NCBI GenBank assembly: GCA_964521025.1
Contig: CAZFPK010000004.1
Span: forward strand, 56,399-120,398
Direction of reading: 5' to 3'
DNA: 64,000 nt
Origin: DRTC01 sp964521025
GTDB taxonomy: Bacteria > Cloacimonadota > Cloacimonadia > Cloacimonadales > TCS61
Position numbers and translations under genes: made by a program. This document shows positions 25,445-34,743 of the stretch, one piece after another. Numbering within the stretch: the first letter of the stretch is position 1; the number at the start of each line of letters is the position of its first letter. The notes under the pieces were generated by a model, which had not been told where the DNA came from, did no database searches, and saw nothing but the letters and a program-made list of their open reading frames with translations.

Positions 25445-27061
25445 TTACTCCAAAAGCAACATTTTCATCGTCTTTTGATAAGAGTTCGTTTCAATTTGAT
25501 AGAAATAGACTCCACTGGAAACCGGATTATTATTTTGGTCTTTTCCATCCCATAGAACATTATGAAGACCGACTGCTTTATTTTCATCCAAAAATGTTCG
25601 GATATTTTGACCTCGAATGTTATAGATTTCGATTTTAACCGGTGTTTCTTCTGCTATTTGATAACTAATTGTAGTAACAGGATAGAAGGGATTTGGATAA
25701 TTCCAAAGATAACCAAGACCTGAATCCAGGATCATATTTTCATTTTGAACGGCAACATTCTGATATTCATAAACTCCCATATCTATTCTATTTCCAACGA
25801 ATCTGGGATTTCCACCTAAGTCAAAAAAGGGAAGTTCCAATCCAGTTGTATCAGGATTACCAGCATTTATACCCGGAGAATTTTCTAATAGACGATAATC
25901 AAAATTTATATCATCCGCAAATAATGGATCGAGATCGATATTTCCTTCTCCAAACCATCCGTCCTGAATATCTGTATAAGTAATATCGATAGAATCAGGG
26001 ACACCCCAGGACCAAATCTGATCTGGAACATTCCCCCAGATAATGGAATTGGTGAAATTTGCGAAATTGCGACAGAATATTCCCCCACCATTGTCACCTG
26101 CAACATTATTCACCACAGTTGTATTAATGAATTTCGAATGCAGATCACCCTCATAAAAAATTCCTGCTCCTGATTCATAAGCAGTATTATTAGATATTAA
26201 GACATTCCTGAATGTAGGGCAATTATCCTCCCCTCCCCAATTCCACAACGAAATACCTCCTGCTAATGAAGCGGAATTAAAGGAAATTATGGAGTTTTCT
26301 ATTATTGGACTGGCATCGGCAATATAGCAACCACCACCATTACTCGGACATGAATTATGCATAATTTGAGCATTTATGATTATTGGATTTGATTCGATTA
26401 TTTCGATACCACCTGCTGTATATCCATTTGAATGATTGTATTTAATCATAATACTAGTCATTTCTGTATTCGCATTAACCCAGTTCATTATCCCACCGGC
26501 ATTCGATGCAGTATTATTAAAAACTTTAATATTCTCTAATTTTGAATTTGAATCCCTTAAGAAAATGCCACCTCCCCAACCTTCTGTTGAATTTTCGATA
26601 ATTTTCAAATTCATCAATTGCGGACTTGCATTATAACAATAGATTCCACCACCGGCATAAACCCAATAATCCGGCAAAATATCATAAGGCTGCATGTAGG
26701 TTCCGGCTCCATTTATAAGCGTAAATCCGGTTAAAATTGCAGTATTATCTTCATAATTCTCAAAAGTAACTACACTTGCTTCTTCCGGATTTACAGGATT
26801 GTCGCCATCTATTACTGTTTGATCAATGTAAATTGTGTCCTGAGTTGTTAAATAGTGAGAGGTTACTACAATATTCTTTCCATTAAAATTGATATTTTCA
26901 AAATAAGTTCCGGGAGCTACGAGAATAGTATCTCCGTTAATTGCTATATCGATGGCTATTTGTATTGTTCCATGATCTTCAGGAACTTCGATTATCTCTG
27001 CTGTTAGATAAAGACAGTTAACCAGCATTATTAAAATTCCAATTTTCTTTAAAATTTTCAT
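25445..27061 (-). CDS. Secreted beta-helix protein with FlgD-like sorting domain (paralogue)
   Basis: A 538-residue protein; the ATG follows AGGAGG. The signal peptide is MKILKKIGILIMLVNCLYLT. The NosD-like opening is 'VPEDHGTIQIAIDIAINGDTILVAPGTYFENINF', then coils such as 'GGGIYCYNASPQLMNLKI' and 'ENSPGINAGNPDTTGLELPFFDLGGNPRFVG' before the sorting domain. The last ~40 residues ('NNPVSSGVYFYQIETNSYQKTMKMLLLE') are almost the same as those of the downstream-numbered protease (27115), pointing to copying between neighbours. It starts 53 bp past the protease stop, so the two are probably one transcript. Confidence 0.83.
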   Translation of the reverse strand: MKILKKIGILIMLVNCLYLTAEIIEVPEDHGTIQIAIDIAINGDTILVAPGTYFENINFNGKNIVVTSHYLTTQDTIYIDQTVIDGDNPVNPEEASVVTFENYEDNTAILTGFTLINGAGTYMQPYDILPDYWVYAGGGIYCYNASPQLMNLKIIENSTEGWGGGIFLRDSNSKLENIKVFNNTASNAGGIMNWVNANTEMTSIMIKYNHSNGYTAGGIEIIESNPIIINAQIMHNSCPSNGGGCYIADASPIIENSIISFNSASLAGGISLWNWGGEDNCPTFRNVLISNNTAYESGAGIFYEGDLHSKFINTTVVNNVAGDNGGGIFCRNFANFTNSIIWGNVPDQIWSWGVPDSIDITYTDIQDGWFGEGNIDLDPLFADDINFDYRLLENSPGINAGNPDTTGLELPFFDLGGNPRFVGNRIDMGVYEYQNVAVQNENMILDSGLGYLWNYPNPFYPVTTISYQIAEETPVKIEIYNIRGQNIRTFLDENKAVGLHNVLWDGKDQNNNPVSSGVYFYQIETNSYQKTMKMLLLE

Positions 27062-27114
27062 GATTCCTCCTAATTTTGTATCACTATCTTCTCGATGTTC
27101 TTATCAAATTATTG

Positions 27115-29538
27115 TTACTCCATAAGTAACATTTTCACCGTCTTTTGATAAGAATTCGTTTCAATACGATAGAAATAGATCCCACTGGAAACCGGATTAT
27201 TATTTTGATCTTTTCCATCCCAGGAAATTGAAGATTGATGATTTAACATTGAATATTTTTTTATCCGTTGACCCTTCAAATTATAAATCGAGATCTCAGC
27301 ATTTTCCAGGTCTTCTTCCTTCAAATTGAAAGAAATTTCCGTAAATGAATTAAACGGATTTGGATAATTCTGGAATAAGCCGAATTTTTCAAAATTCGGA
27401 TTATCAGGATTATCTTCTTCATTTTCCGGGATCGACAATGAGATCGGACCGTAAATTCCGGTTCCACCGGAAAAATCCAGACTTTCCAGCCAATACCAAT
27501 AAGTAATATTTTCAAAGAGTTCTGTTTCATCGATAAATTGATAACTTGTCGGTTCGAATATCGTTCCTGCTCCGGTAATTAATTGTGGATTTAACTGAAA
27601 TGCATCCTGAAGTATATCTGTTTCCGCCCGATAAATGTTCCAACCGGCATTATTTTCTTCGCTTTGAGTTGTCCAATAAATCATAGGAAGACCATTATTA
27701 AAAACGGAAGTAAAAGAACTCAAAATAACAGGCAGCGGATCGTCTCCCATGGCTGCTCCGATATCGAGTTTTCCATAACCCCAGATATTGTTGGGAACAG
27801 AACCTGTATAAGAATCGGTGAAAGCATTTTGCTGCAGAGCATCATAAACCTGCTGCGGAATTGCGGTGGGATTTTTTTCCAGATACAAAGCAGCCGCACC
27901 GGCAACGATCGGACAAGCCATACTCGTTCCTTTCATAACATAATAATTTCTGGGTGGATTTTCATCGCCATTGTTATCTACGGAATAAGTGCTGTATGCG
28001 GATAATTCATCGGTATCTCGAAGGGAAATTATGGCAGCACCAGGAGCAGTTAGATTCGGTTTTTGCAAGCCATCTATCCTTGGTCCCCAACTTGAAAAAG
28101 AGCAGATATCATTATCGGTTTCTTCGTCATAATCTCTGGGATAACCCATAAAATTTATCCAACTTCTATCGGTTGTCCAGGCTCCGACAGAGAAAGCAAA
28201 ATCTGCATCCGAAGGGCTTTGAACCGTATAATTCGAATCGGGGAAATCCGTGAAAGTAGCATTCCCGTACATATCGTAAAGGTGAAAAGATTGAGTGATC
28301 GTGAACGATAAATTCGCGACTCTAACATAATATGTTCCGGGATATTGAGCATTGTAAGTAGCAAAATCCCTGTTTTCGGTTCCTTTTGGACTTTCCGTGT
28401 ATGAAAATTCATATTTTTCGAGCAGGTCTTTTCCAGAATCATAAAATTCGATCCACATTTCCACATTTTGTCCCATACCATCATCCCAAATCAAGTCGAA
28501 ACCAATAAAATAGGAAGAATGATTGTAGATCTTTATGTAATCCGAATAATGGAAAGGTTCGACAGTTCCGGAATAATGCCGGTCATCATCGACATCGTTA
28601 CCGGCGGATACAAAAATCGGAACTCCCTGCTCATAACACCAATCCGCAGTTTGACATAAACTTCCGGTGCCGTCGTGATAAGTGCTCCATCTGCCGTAAC
28701 TCATGGTGATAATATCGGCATTATAAACATTTATCGCGGCTTGCATAGCAGCGATCATGGCATCATCGGATGCATTTCCATTCGAATCATTCCCGATTTT
28801 CAAAAAGCAGAGATCAGCTGCAGGAGCGATTCCCTTATATGCACCTCCGCCATTCCAGGTATTATCGACAGACAAATGTCCACGACCGAGTGCAGAATCC
28901 GTTACATGAGTTCCGTGTCCGGTTACATGATTTTCCACATCATCATCGAGATTGGGATAATCGGAATAATCTTTTTTCTCATAAATTGCGGGAAGGTCTT
29001 TTCCGTCATGATACGAATCGAGACCGGAATCGAGAACTGCGATCTTGACTCCACTTCCTTCATAACCGGAAGTCCAGACATCGTCGGCATTGATCGCTTT
29101 GTATGCTCTGTTATTTTGCGGTGATGATGAATATTCTCCGCTATCTACTTTTTTGATTTCTTTCAAAGTAAGAATTTCCAGAAATCTATGGGTTGGAACT
29201 TTTGCGATCAAGAAGCCGAGAGGATGATTTCCAAAGGGAGGAATCCAGGTTTCGGGATAATAATCGACACCTTTTTTTTCAAGTTCTGAGAAAACTTCTC
29301 TCGAGGGATATTCCGAAAAATATATGATCATTTTCGCAAATTCAGTATCTTCATTACGAATTCCCTGCTCGAGTTGAAAATTCTTATCGCTGATATTTCT
29401 GAGCAGGAAACCGCTGGCGATTTTATCTTTATATTCTTCCTGAACCTGGATAATTTCTGCACGCTCATAAATCAATCCGTCGAGACCGAATAACATCGAG
29501 TTTGAAAATAAAATTATCAGAAAAATTTTTAATAACAT
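27115..29538 (-). CDS. Secreted subtilisin-family (S8) serine protease with FlgD-like sorting domain
   Basis: Two in-frame ATGs lie six bases apart. AAAGGAG directly abuts the first (29544), so the second at 29538 is the better start, giving 807 residues with signal peptide MLLKIFLIILFSNSMLFG. The catalytic triad is visible: Asp170 in 'AVLDSG', His208 in 'GHGTHV', Ser539 in 'GTSMACP', with oxyanion Asn314 in 'VSAGND'. A pro-region (~20-140) precedes the catalytic domain. After residue ~590 comes an Ig/FN3-like domain ('LSSFTSVFNNGLPMIYWTTQ') also found in the GLUG protein at 61216, then the sorting domain. It is likely exported and surface-attached, acting on extracellular protein. A weaker sigma-54-like element lies upstream. 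Confidence 0.9.
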   Translation of the reverse strand: MLLKIFLIILFSNSMLFGLDGLIYERAEIIQVQEEYKDKIASGFLLRNISDKNFQLEQGIRNEDTEFAKMIIYFSEYPSREVFSELEKKGVDYYPETWIPPFGNHPLGFLIAKVPTHRFLEILTLKEIKKVDSGEYSSSPQNNRAYKAINADDVWTSGYEGSGVKIAVLDSGLDSYHDGKDLPAIYEKKDYSDYPNLDDDVENHVTGHGTHVTDSALGRGHLSVDNTWNGGGAYKGIAPAADLCFLKIGNDSNGNASDDAMIAAMQAAINVYNADIITMSYGRWSTYHDGTGSLCQTADWCYEQGVPIFVSAGNDVDDDRHYSGTVEPFHYSDYIKIYNHSSYFIGFDLIWDDGMGQNVEMWIEFYDSGKDLLEKYEFSYTESPKGTENRDFATYNAQYPGTYYVRVANLSFTITQSFHLYDMYGNATFTDFPDSNYTVQSPSDADFAFSVGAWTTDRSWINFMGYPRDYDEETDNDICSFSSWGPRIDGLQKPNLTAPGAAIISLRDTDELSAYSTYSVDNNGDENPPRNYYVMKGTSMACPIVAGAAALYLEKNPTAIPQQVYDALQQNAFTDSYTGSVPNNIWGYGKLDIGAAMGDDPLPVILSSFTSVFNNGLPMIYWTTQSEENNAGWNIYRAETDILQDAFQLNPQLITGAGTIFEPTSYQFIDETELFENITYWYWLESLDFSGGTGIYGPISLSIPENEEDNPDNPNFEKFGLFQNYPNPFNSFTEISFNLKEEDLENAEISIYNLKGQRIKKYSMLNHQSSISWDGKDQNNNPVSSGIYFYRIETNSYQKTVKMLLME

Positions 29539-29581
29539 CTGCATCTCCTTTCAAAACACTCCTTTTTGAAAATCGTAATTG

Positions 29582-29597
29582 AGCATTTTAAATACCA
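29582..29597 (-). promoter_or_regulatory. Possible sigma-54 promoter upstream of the protease gene
   Basis: The minus strand reads CTGGTATTTAAAATGCT: the invariant GG-N10-GC spacing is kept, but -22 is T and the -12 box is ATGC, not TTGC. It is 44-59 bp upstream of the chosen start. The near-identical form TGGTA-N6-ATGC occurs upstream of the BNR protein gene at 38948. Confidence 0.35.
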
Positions 29598-30041
29598 GAT
29601 GGATTTCGTTCTCTTAAATGATCGAAAAATATAATCAGGAAATCAAAAAAATAATTATCAGAAAGATTAGTAAATCATTTAATCACTTGATAAATCAAGA
29701 ATCAATGATTTTCTGGATTTTTGTTCAATACAATGTAAATAAGATATTTTATATAATCCAAAAAAATTCCATTTATTTGTTCTGCAACAATTTCTTCGCA
29801 CAAAATTTCGATTCTGATACATTTTTTTGCTCATGGATTTTCAAGGATTGAACGGATAAAAAAATTTTAAATATTCCCATCGGGACGATGGGGTTACAGA
29901 TTTGCTCCGGTATCACCAACGTCCCGGTGGTTATTTTCTAATTTATCTGTTTGTACTTTTCCATCGGGACGATGGGATTACAATTTTAAACTTGACATCG
30001 AGATAGACAAACATTGTTTCACTCGAATCGAGGATTATAAA
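29598..30041. repeat. Gene-free stretch with three REP-like palindromes before the kinase cluster
   Basis: The left part is AT-rich with no recognisable gene. The right part has CCCATCGGGACGATGGGG + TTAC (29876-29897), a CACCAACGTCCCGGTGG element (29910-29932) and CCATCGGGACGATGG + GATTAC (29961-29981). A TTGACA hexamer at ~29994 is a possible -35 for the kinase gene at 30042, but no convincing -10 follows. Confidence 0.55.
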
Positions 30042-32360
30042 ATGGAAAATATAAAAATTCTGGAAAAGAAATTAGCAGGTAAAACTAACGATGATTTAGA
30101 TAAACTCAAAGTAATAAATCAACTCGCACAAATCTATGTGAATTCTAATCCTGAAAAGAGTTTGGAATATTATCGAAACGCATTGGAGTTATCCCGAAAA
30201 ATCCAAAATACAGAAAAGATAATTAATTCTTTTCTGAATATTGGAGAAATTTATAAAAATCGACGCGATTTTGAAAAAGCATGGAAATATTTACAGCAAG
30301 GAATGAATTATGCAAAAAAGGGAAATTATGTGGGAGGTGAAAGCGATGTTTTTAAAAAAACAGGCGACTTTTATTATAATCAAAACAAATATCGAGCGGC
30401 GATAGAGTCTTATCAGAAATCCTTGATTAAAGCAAAGGAAATCGATGATCAGGAGAGGATCTCAGCTTCTTTGAATGCTATGGGAAATGCTTTGATCGGA
30501 ATAAATCAGTATGAACAGGCATTAGAAAAATTCAATTCTTCCTACGAAATCACCCAACAAACGCATGACAAAGATCTGATGGCAGGAATTCTGCATAATA
30601 TCGGTGCAGTTCACTGGCATTTGGGGAATTACAATCGCGCTCATGAGTTTTATTTGAAGTCGTTGAAAATATATCAAGAGATTTCTGACAAGATAATGAT
30701 CTCGAGAGTTTTAAGCAATATCGGGATAGTTCATCGAGAATTGGGAAATTTCGAGCAGGCATTGGAGAATTTTCTCAAATCATCAGAAATGATAGATGAG
30801 AAGGAAGACAAAAAAGGTTATGCTAACTCTGTAAATAATATTGGTATTATCTATTATGAGCAAAAAAAATATGAGCAAGCAGCGGAATATTTTCTAAAAT
30901 CAGCAAAAAAATATGAAGAAATGGGCGATCGTATGGGTTCGGCAACTCCTTTGAACAATGTTGCGACTTGTTTTAATTTAATAGGAAAACATAAAAAAGC
31001 GATGGAATATTTTCTAAAATCAGCAAAAATTTATGAAGATATTGGTTTTAAAAAAGGGAATGCAATGACATTAAATAATATTGCAAGTTGTTTGTTCAAA
31101 CTTAACAATCCTGAAAAAGCCCTGAAATATGCCCGGAAATCCAAAAAAATAAGTCAGGAAATAGGATTTAAAAGTTGTTTAATGTCCACCCTTTTTAATA
31201 TCGGTGAAATAACTTTTCGGAACATGAATAATAAACGCGCCTTATTTTATCTGAAACAGAGTTTGAGAATTGCCAGAGAAACAGATTCCAAAGATTTGAT
31301 CAAACGATGTTATGAGAAGATTTCCGATATTTATTCTGCAATGGAAGATCATAAAAAAGCTCTTAAATTTTACAAAAAATATTCTGTTTTGAAAGACGAA
31401 ATATTTAATAAAGAAAATAGTACCAAAATCGCAGAAATGCAGACCAAATTTGAAACGAACAAGAAAGAAAAAGAAGCCGAAATCTTTCGCTTGAAAAATA
31501 TCGAACTGCTCAAAAAAAATAAACAGATAACACAGCAGAAAGAACAAATCGAAAGAGCGGATAAGGAATTACGGGAACTCAACAAGAACTTGGAAAAGAG
31601 AGTAGAAAAGGAAGTTTCCAGGAGAAGAGAACAGGAACAAAAAGCGATCGAGCAATCGAGATTGGCTGCGCTCGGGGAACTTGCTTCGGGAATTGCACAC
31701 GAAATCAATCAACCTTTGCATAATATTTTATTCACGATAAATAATATGAATCTGGCTATCAAAAAGCAAACCGCTAACGAAAAATATCTAACCAAAAAAA
31801 TCGATTTTATCAATGAAGATGTCAGCCGGATGAAAAATATAATCGATCATATCCGGCTTTTTTCACGCAATCAACTCGAGAACAGGCAGGAAAGATTCTG
31901 TATTAATGAAAGTATTAAAAATGCAACCGATATGATCCGGGAACAATATTCGAGGAACAACATCAAAATAGAATTAGACCTTGATAACGGTCTGAAAAAA
32001 GTTCTCGGGAATATGTATAAATACGAGCAGGTTGTATTTAATCTGATCTCCAATTCGCGTGATGCATTGGTTGAAAAATCCAAACAGAATGGACGGGAAT
32101 TCCAACCAAAAATTATCATCAAAAGTTATCAAAAAGAAAGTGAAGTAATTATGGAATTCCGGGATAATGGCTATGGAATATCTTCCGAAAACCTGGATAA
32201 ACTTTTCATACCGTTTTTTACGACCAAAGATCCCGGGAAAGGAACCGGTCTCGGGTTATCGATCTCCTACGGGATCATTAAAGAAATGGAAGGAGAAATA
32301 AAAGTACAGAGTAAATTTCAGAAAGGAGCGGTTGTTACTGTGTCGCTGCCGGCACGGTGA
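30042..32360 (+). CDS. Soluble TPR-repeat sensor histidine kinase
   Basis: A 772-residue protein with no membrane segment or signal peptide, so cytoplasmic. About eleven TPR units of ~40 residues ('YEQALEKFNSSYEITQQT', 'FEQALENFLKSSEMIDEK') fill residues 1-460. A long coiled coil (~470-540, 'KEKEAEIFRLKNIELLKKNKQITQQK') follows. The HisKA domain has the phospho-acceptor His553 in 'GIAHEINQPLHNI'. The ATPase domain has N-box 'NLISNSRDA', G1 'DNGYGI' and G2 'GKGTGLGLS'. There is no receiver or PAS domain. It is first of a cluster kinase-kinase-response regulator and probably phosphorylates the NtrC-type protein at 34744. The signal is unknown; TPR repeats suggest protein binding. Confidence 0.9.
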   Translation: MENIKILEKKLAGKTNDDLDKLKVINQLAQIYVNSNPEKSLEYYRNALELSRKIQNTEKIINSFLNIGEIYKNRRDFEKAWKYLQQGMNYAKKGNYVGGESDVFKKTGDFYYNQNKYRAAIESYQKSLIKAKEIDDQERISASLNAMGNALIGINQYEQALEKFNSSYEITQQTHDKDLMAGILHNIGAVHWHLGNYNRAHEFYLKSLKIYQEISDKIMISRVLSNIGIVHRELGNFEQALENFLKSSEMIDEKEDKKGYANSVNNIGIIYYEQKKYEQAAEYFLKSAKKYEEMGDRMGSATPLNNVATCFNLIGKHKKAMEYFLKSAKIYEDIGFKKGNAMTLNNIASCLFKLNNPEKALKYARKSKKISQEIGFKSCLMSTLFNIGEITFRNMNNKRALFYLKQSLRIARETDSKDLIKRCYEKISDIYSAMEDHKKALKFYKKYSVLKDEIFNKENSTKIAEMQTKFETNKKEKEAEIFRLKNIELLKKNKQITQQKEQIERADKELRELNKNLEKRVEKEVSRRREQEQKAIEQSRLAALGELASGIAHEINQPLHNILFTINNMNLAIKKQTANEKYLTKKIDFINEDVSRMKNIIDHIRLFSRNQLENRQERFCINESIKNATDMIREQYSRNNIKIELDLDNGLKKVLGNMYKYEQVVFNLISNSRDALVEKSKQNGREFQPKIIIKSYQKESEVIMEFRDNGYGISSENLDKLFIPFFTTKDPGKGTGLGLSISYGIIKEMEGEIKVQSKFQKGAVVTVSLPAR

Positions 32361-32407
32361 AGAGAGGAAATTGGTTGAATCGGGTGAATTAGTTGAAATG
32401 GGAAATA

Positions 32408-34606
32408 ATGAAAAATTTGAATATTAGAGAATTAAAGAAGAAACTTTCCGATAAAAACCTGAAAAATATCGATAAATTAAAGTTCATCGATCAACTGGCT
32501 AAAAAATATCAGAAAACTAATCTGGAGAAATGTCTATCCTATTTCATACAGGCGCTTGATCTATCCAAAAAAATCGGTGATAAAGGAGAAATTACTCAAG
32601 TTTATATAAATCTCGGTGATTTTTATCTCGCCCAAAAAGAACAGCAGAAAGCATTAGGGTTTTACCAAAAAGGTTGGGATTATTCCAAACACAATAAATT
32701 CAAAAAAGGCATCGCTTATATCGAGAGAAAACTGGGTGAATTTTATTATAAAACGAACAATTTTGAACGGGCATTGAATTATTATCAATCCTCTCTGCAA
32801 AAAGCAAAGCAAATTAAAAATAAAAGACTGACGGCTGATGTTCTGAATAATATGGGACTCGTTCATGCACATTTAAGTAATTATCAGATAGCGATAACAA
32901 ATTATCGCAATGCTTTACAAATTTTCAAAAAATTGAAAAACAAACAGGGAATTGTTTATTCATTAATTAATATCGGACTGATCCATCAAAGCAAGAGCGA
33001 ATTTGATAAAGCATTGGAAATTTTCTTCAAAGCATTGGAAAAAGCGGAAGAAATAAATGACAAAATCGGGATCGGGAATGCCCTGAATAATATCGGAACG
33101 ATTTATCAAAATCTGGATGATCTGGAGAAAGCGCTGGTTTACTTTAAAAAATCTCTACAGGCAAAGAAAGGAATAGAAGATAAGATTTATACCGCAAAGT
33201 CTTTCGGAAATATTGCTATAATCTATACTCAATTAAATAAATTCGAAAAAGGATTACAATATTATCATAGAGCATTAAAAATATTCAAGGAAAAACAAGA
33301 TAAAAATGAAATAGCCACGACATTGACAAATATTGCTTCGACCTACTCCAGTTTACGACAATTTGAGAAAGCATTGGAATACTCTTTAAAATCCCAAAAA
33401 ATATATAAAGAAATCAGTAATAAATACGGTTTTGCCCTGGCAACAAAGAATATCGGCTATTTGAATTTTGAGCTTCATAATTATCGAAAAGCGCTTTATC
33501 ACTTGAAGAAAAGTCTGGTTTTAACAAAAGAGATAGATTCCAAGAAACTGCTTCTAATGATCTATGGAAATTTTTGGGGATATTATAACAGGAAGAAGAA
33601 TTATAAAAAGGAACTCGAATATTATGCTTTTTATTTCAAATTAAAAGATGAAATATTTAATAAACAAAATGCTGATAAAATCGCTGAATTACAGACAAAA
33701 TACGAAACCGAGAGAAAAGAAAAGGAAGCCGAGATCTTTCGCCTGAAAAATGTAGAATTAAGGAAAAAGAACAAACAGATAACGCAACAGAAAAATCAAA
33801 TCCAAAAAGCAGAAAAGGAATTGCGGGAATTGAATACAAACCTGGAAAAACGAGTCGAAGAAGAAGTCCGGAAAAGAAGAGAGCAGGAAAAGAAAATGAT
33901 CGAGCAGGCAAGATTGGCTTCTTTGGGAGAACTTTCCTCCGGAATTGCTCATGAGATCAATCAGCCGCTGCATAATATTTTATTTACGATCAATAATATG
34001 AATAAAGCACTCGATACGGAAAAAGCAGATAGAGATTACCTGAAAAAGAAAATCGATTACATCGCAAAAGATATCAACAGGATGAAGAAAATAATCGATC
34101 ATGTCAGGATTTTTTCGAGGAGTCAGAACGAAGATAAAAAAGAGAATTTCGATATCAATGAGAGCATTCAAAATGCGGTGAATCTTATCAGAAAACAATA
34201 CTCGGAAAAAGAAATCGAAATATTTTTGGAACTTTCCAAAAAATTGCAGAAAGTGTATGGAAATCCCTTTAAGTTCGAGCAGGTTGTGTTGAATCTTTTT
34301 TCAAATGCAAGAGATGCGTTGCTAGAAAAAGCAAAAACAATTAAATTCCGGAAAAAGATTTTAATCAAAAGTTATCAGGAAAAATCAGGAATTATTTTGG
34401 AAGTTGAGGACAATGGGATCGGGATTTTATCTGAAAACAAGGATAAATTATTTCATCCGTTTTATACGACAAAAGAACCGGGGAAAGGAACCGGATTAGG
34501 ATTATCTATTTCTTATGGTATTATCAAGGAAATGGGTGGAACGATCTATATTCAAAGTAAAAATGCATCCGGTTCGATCATTCAGATTTCTCTTCCAAAT
34601 TTATGA
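32408..34606 (+). CDS. Soluble TPR-repeat sensor histidine kinase (paralogue)
   Basis: The ATG at 32408 is preferred because GGGAAA lies just ahead; the frame opens five codons earlier. It has 732 residues, with about ten TPR units, a coiled coil ('TERKEKEAEIFRLKNVELRKK'), HisKA with His515 in 'GIAHEINQPLHNI', and HATPase_c with 'DNGIGI' and 'GKGTGLGLS'. From the coiled coil on it is highly similar to the kinase at 30042, while the TPR regions have diverged. This suggests a duplicated kinase with different sensing partners and the same output. It starts 47 bp after the first kinase, most likely in the same operon. Confidence 0.9.
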   Translation: MKNLNIRELKKKLSDKNLKNIDKLKFIDQLAKKYQKTNLEKCLSYFIQALDLSKKIGDKGEITQVYINLGDFYLAQKEQQKALGFYQKGWDYSKHNKFKKGIAYIERKLGEFYYKTNNFERALNYYQSSLQKAKQIKNKRLTADVLNNMGLVHAHLSNYQIAITNYRNALQIFKKLKNKQGIVYSLINIGLIHQSKSEFDKALEIFFKALEKAEEINDKIGIGNALNNIGTIYQNLDDLEKALVYFKKSLQAKKGIEDKIYTAKSFGNIAIIYTQLNKFEKGLQYYHRALKIFKEKQDKNEIATTLTNIASTYSSLRQFEKALEYSLKSQKIYKEISNKYGFALATKNIGYLNFELHNYRKALYHLKKSLVLTKEIDSKKLLLMIYGNFWGYYNRKKNYKKELEYYAFYFKLKDEIFNKQNADKIAELQTKYETERKEKEAEIFRLKNVELRKKNKQITQQKNQIQKAEKELRELNTNLEKRVEEEVRKRREQEKKMIEQARLASLGELSSGIAHEINQPLHNILFTINNMNKALDTEKADRDYLKKKIDYIAKDINRMKKIIDHVRIFSRSQNEDKKENFDINESIQNAVNLIRKQYSEKEIEIFLELSKKLQKVYGNPFKFEQVVLNLFSNARDALLEKAKTIKFRKKILIKSYQEKSGIILEVEDNGIGILSENKDKLFHPFYTTKEPGKGTGLGLSISYGIIKEMGGTIYIQSKNASGSIIQISLPNL

Positions 34607-34637
34607 AAATATAAATCCAAAAAACCAACTTCCTAAT

Positions 34638-34672
34638 GTTCCGACTTATCGATTCTTCGGAATGTCGAGTTA
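34638..34672. repeat. REP-like imperfect palindrome between kinase and response regulator
   Basis: On the minus strand it reads GTAAC then TCGACATTCCGAAGAA...GTCGGAA, an imperfect stem with the GTAAC head seen in other intergenic palindromes. It lies in the 137-bp gap between the genes at 34606 and 34744. Confidence 0.5.
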
Positions 34673-34743
34673 CTTTTTCTCATACTATCGGAAGATCAGC
34701 ATGCTGAACATTCCTGTGTTTATGAAATCTATAAGGAGTAAAT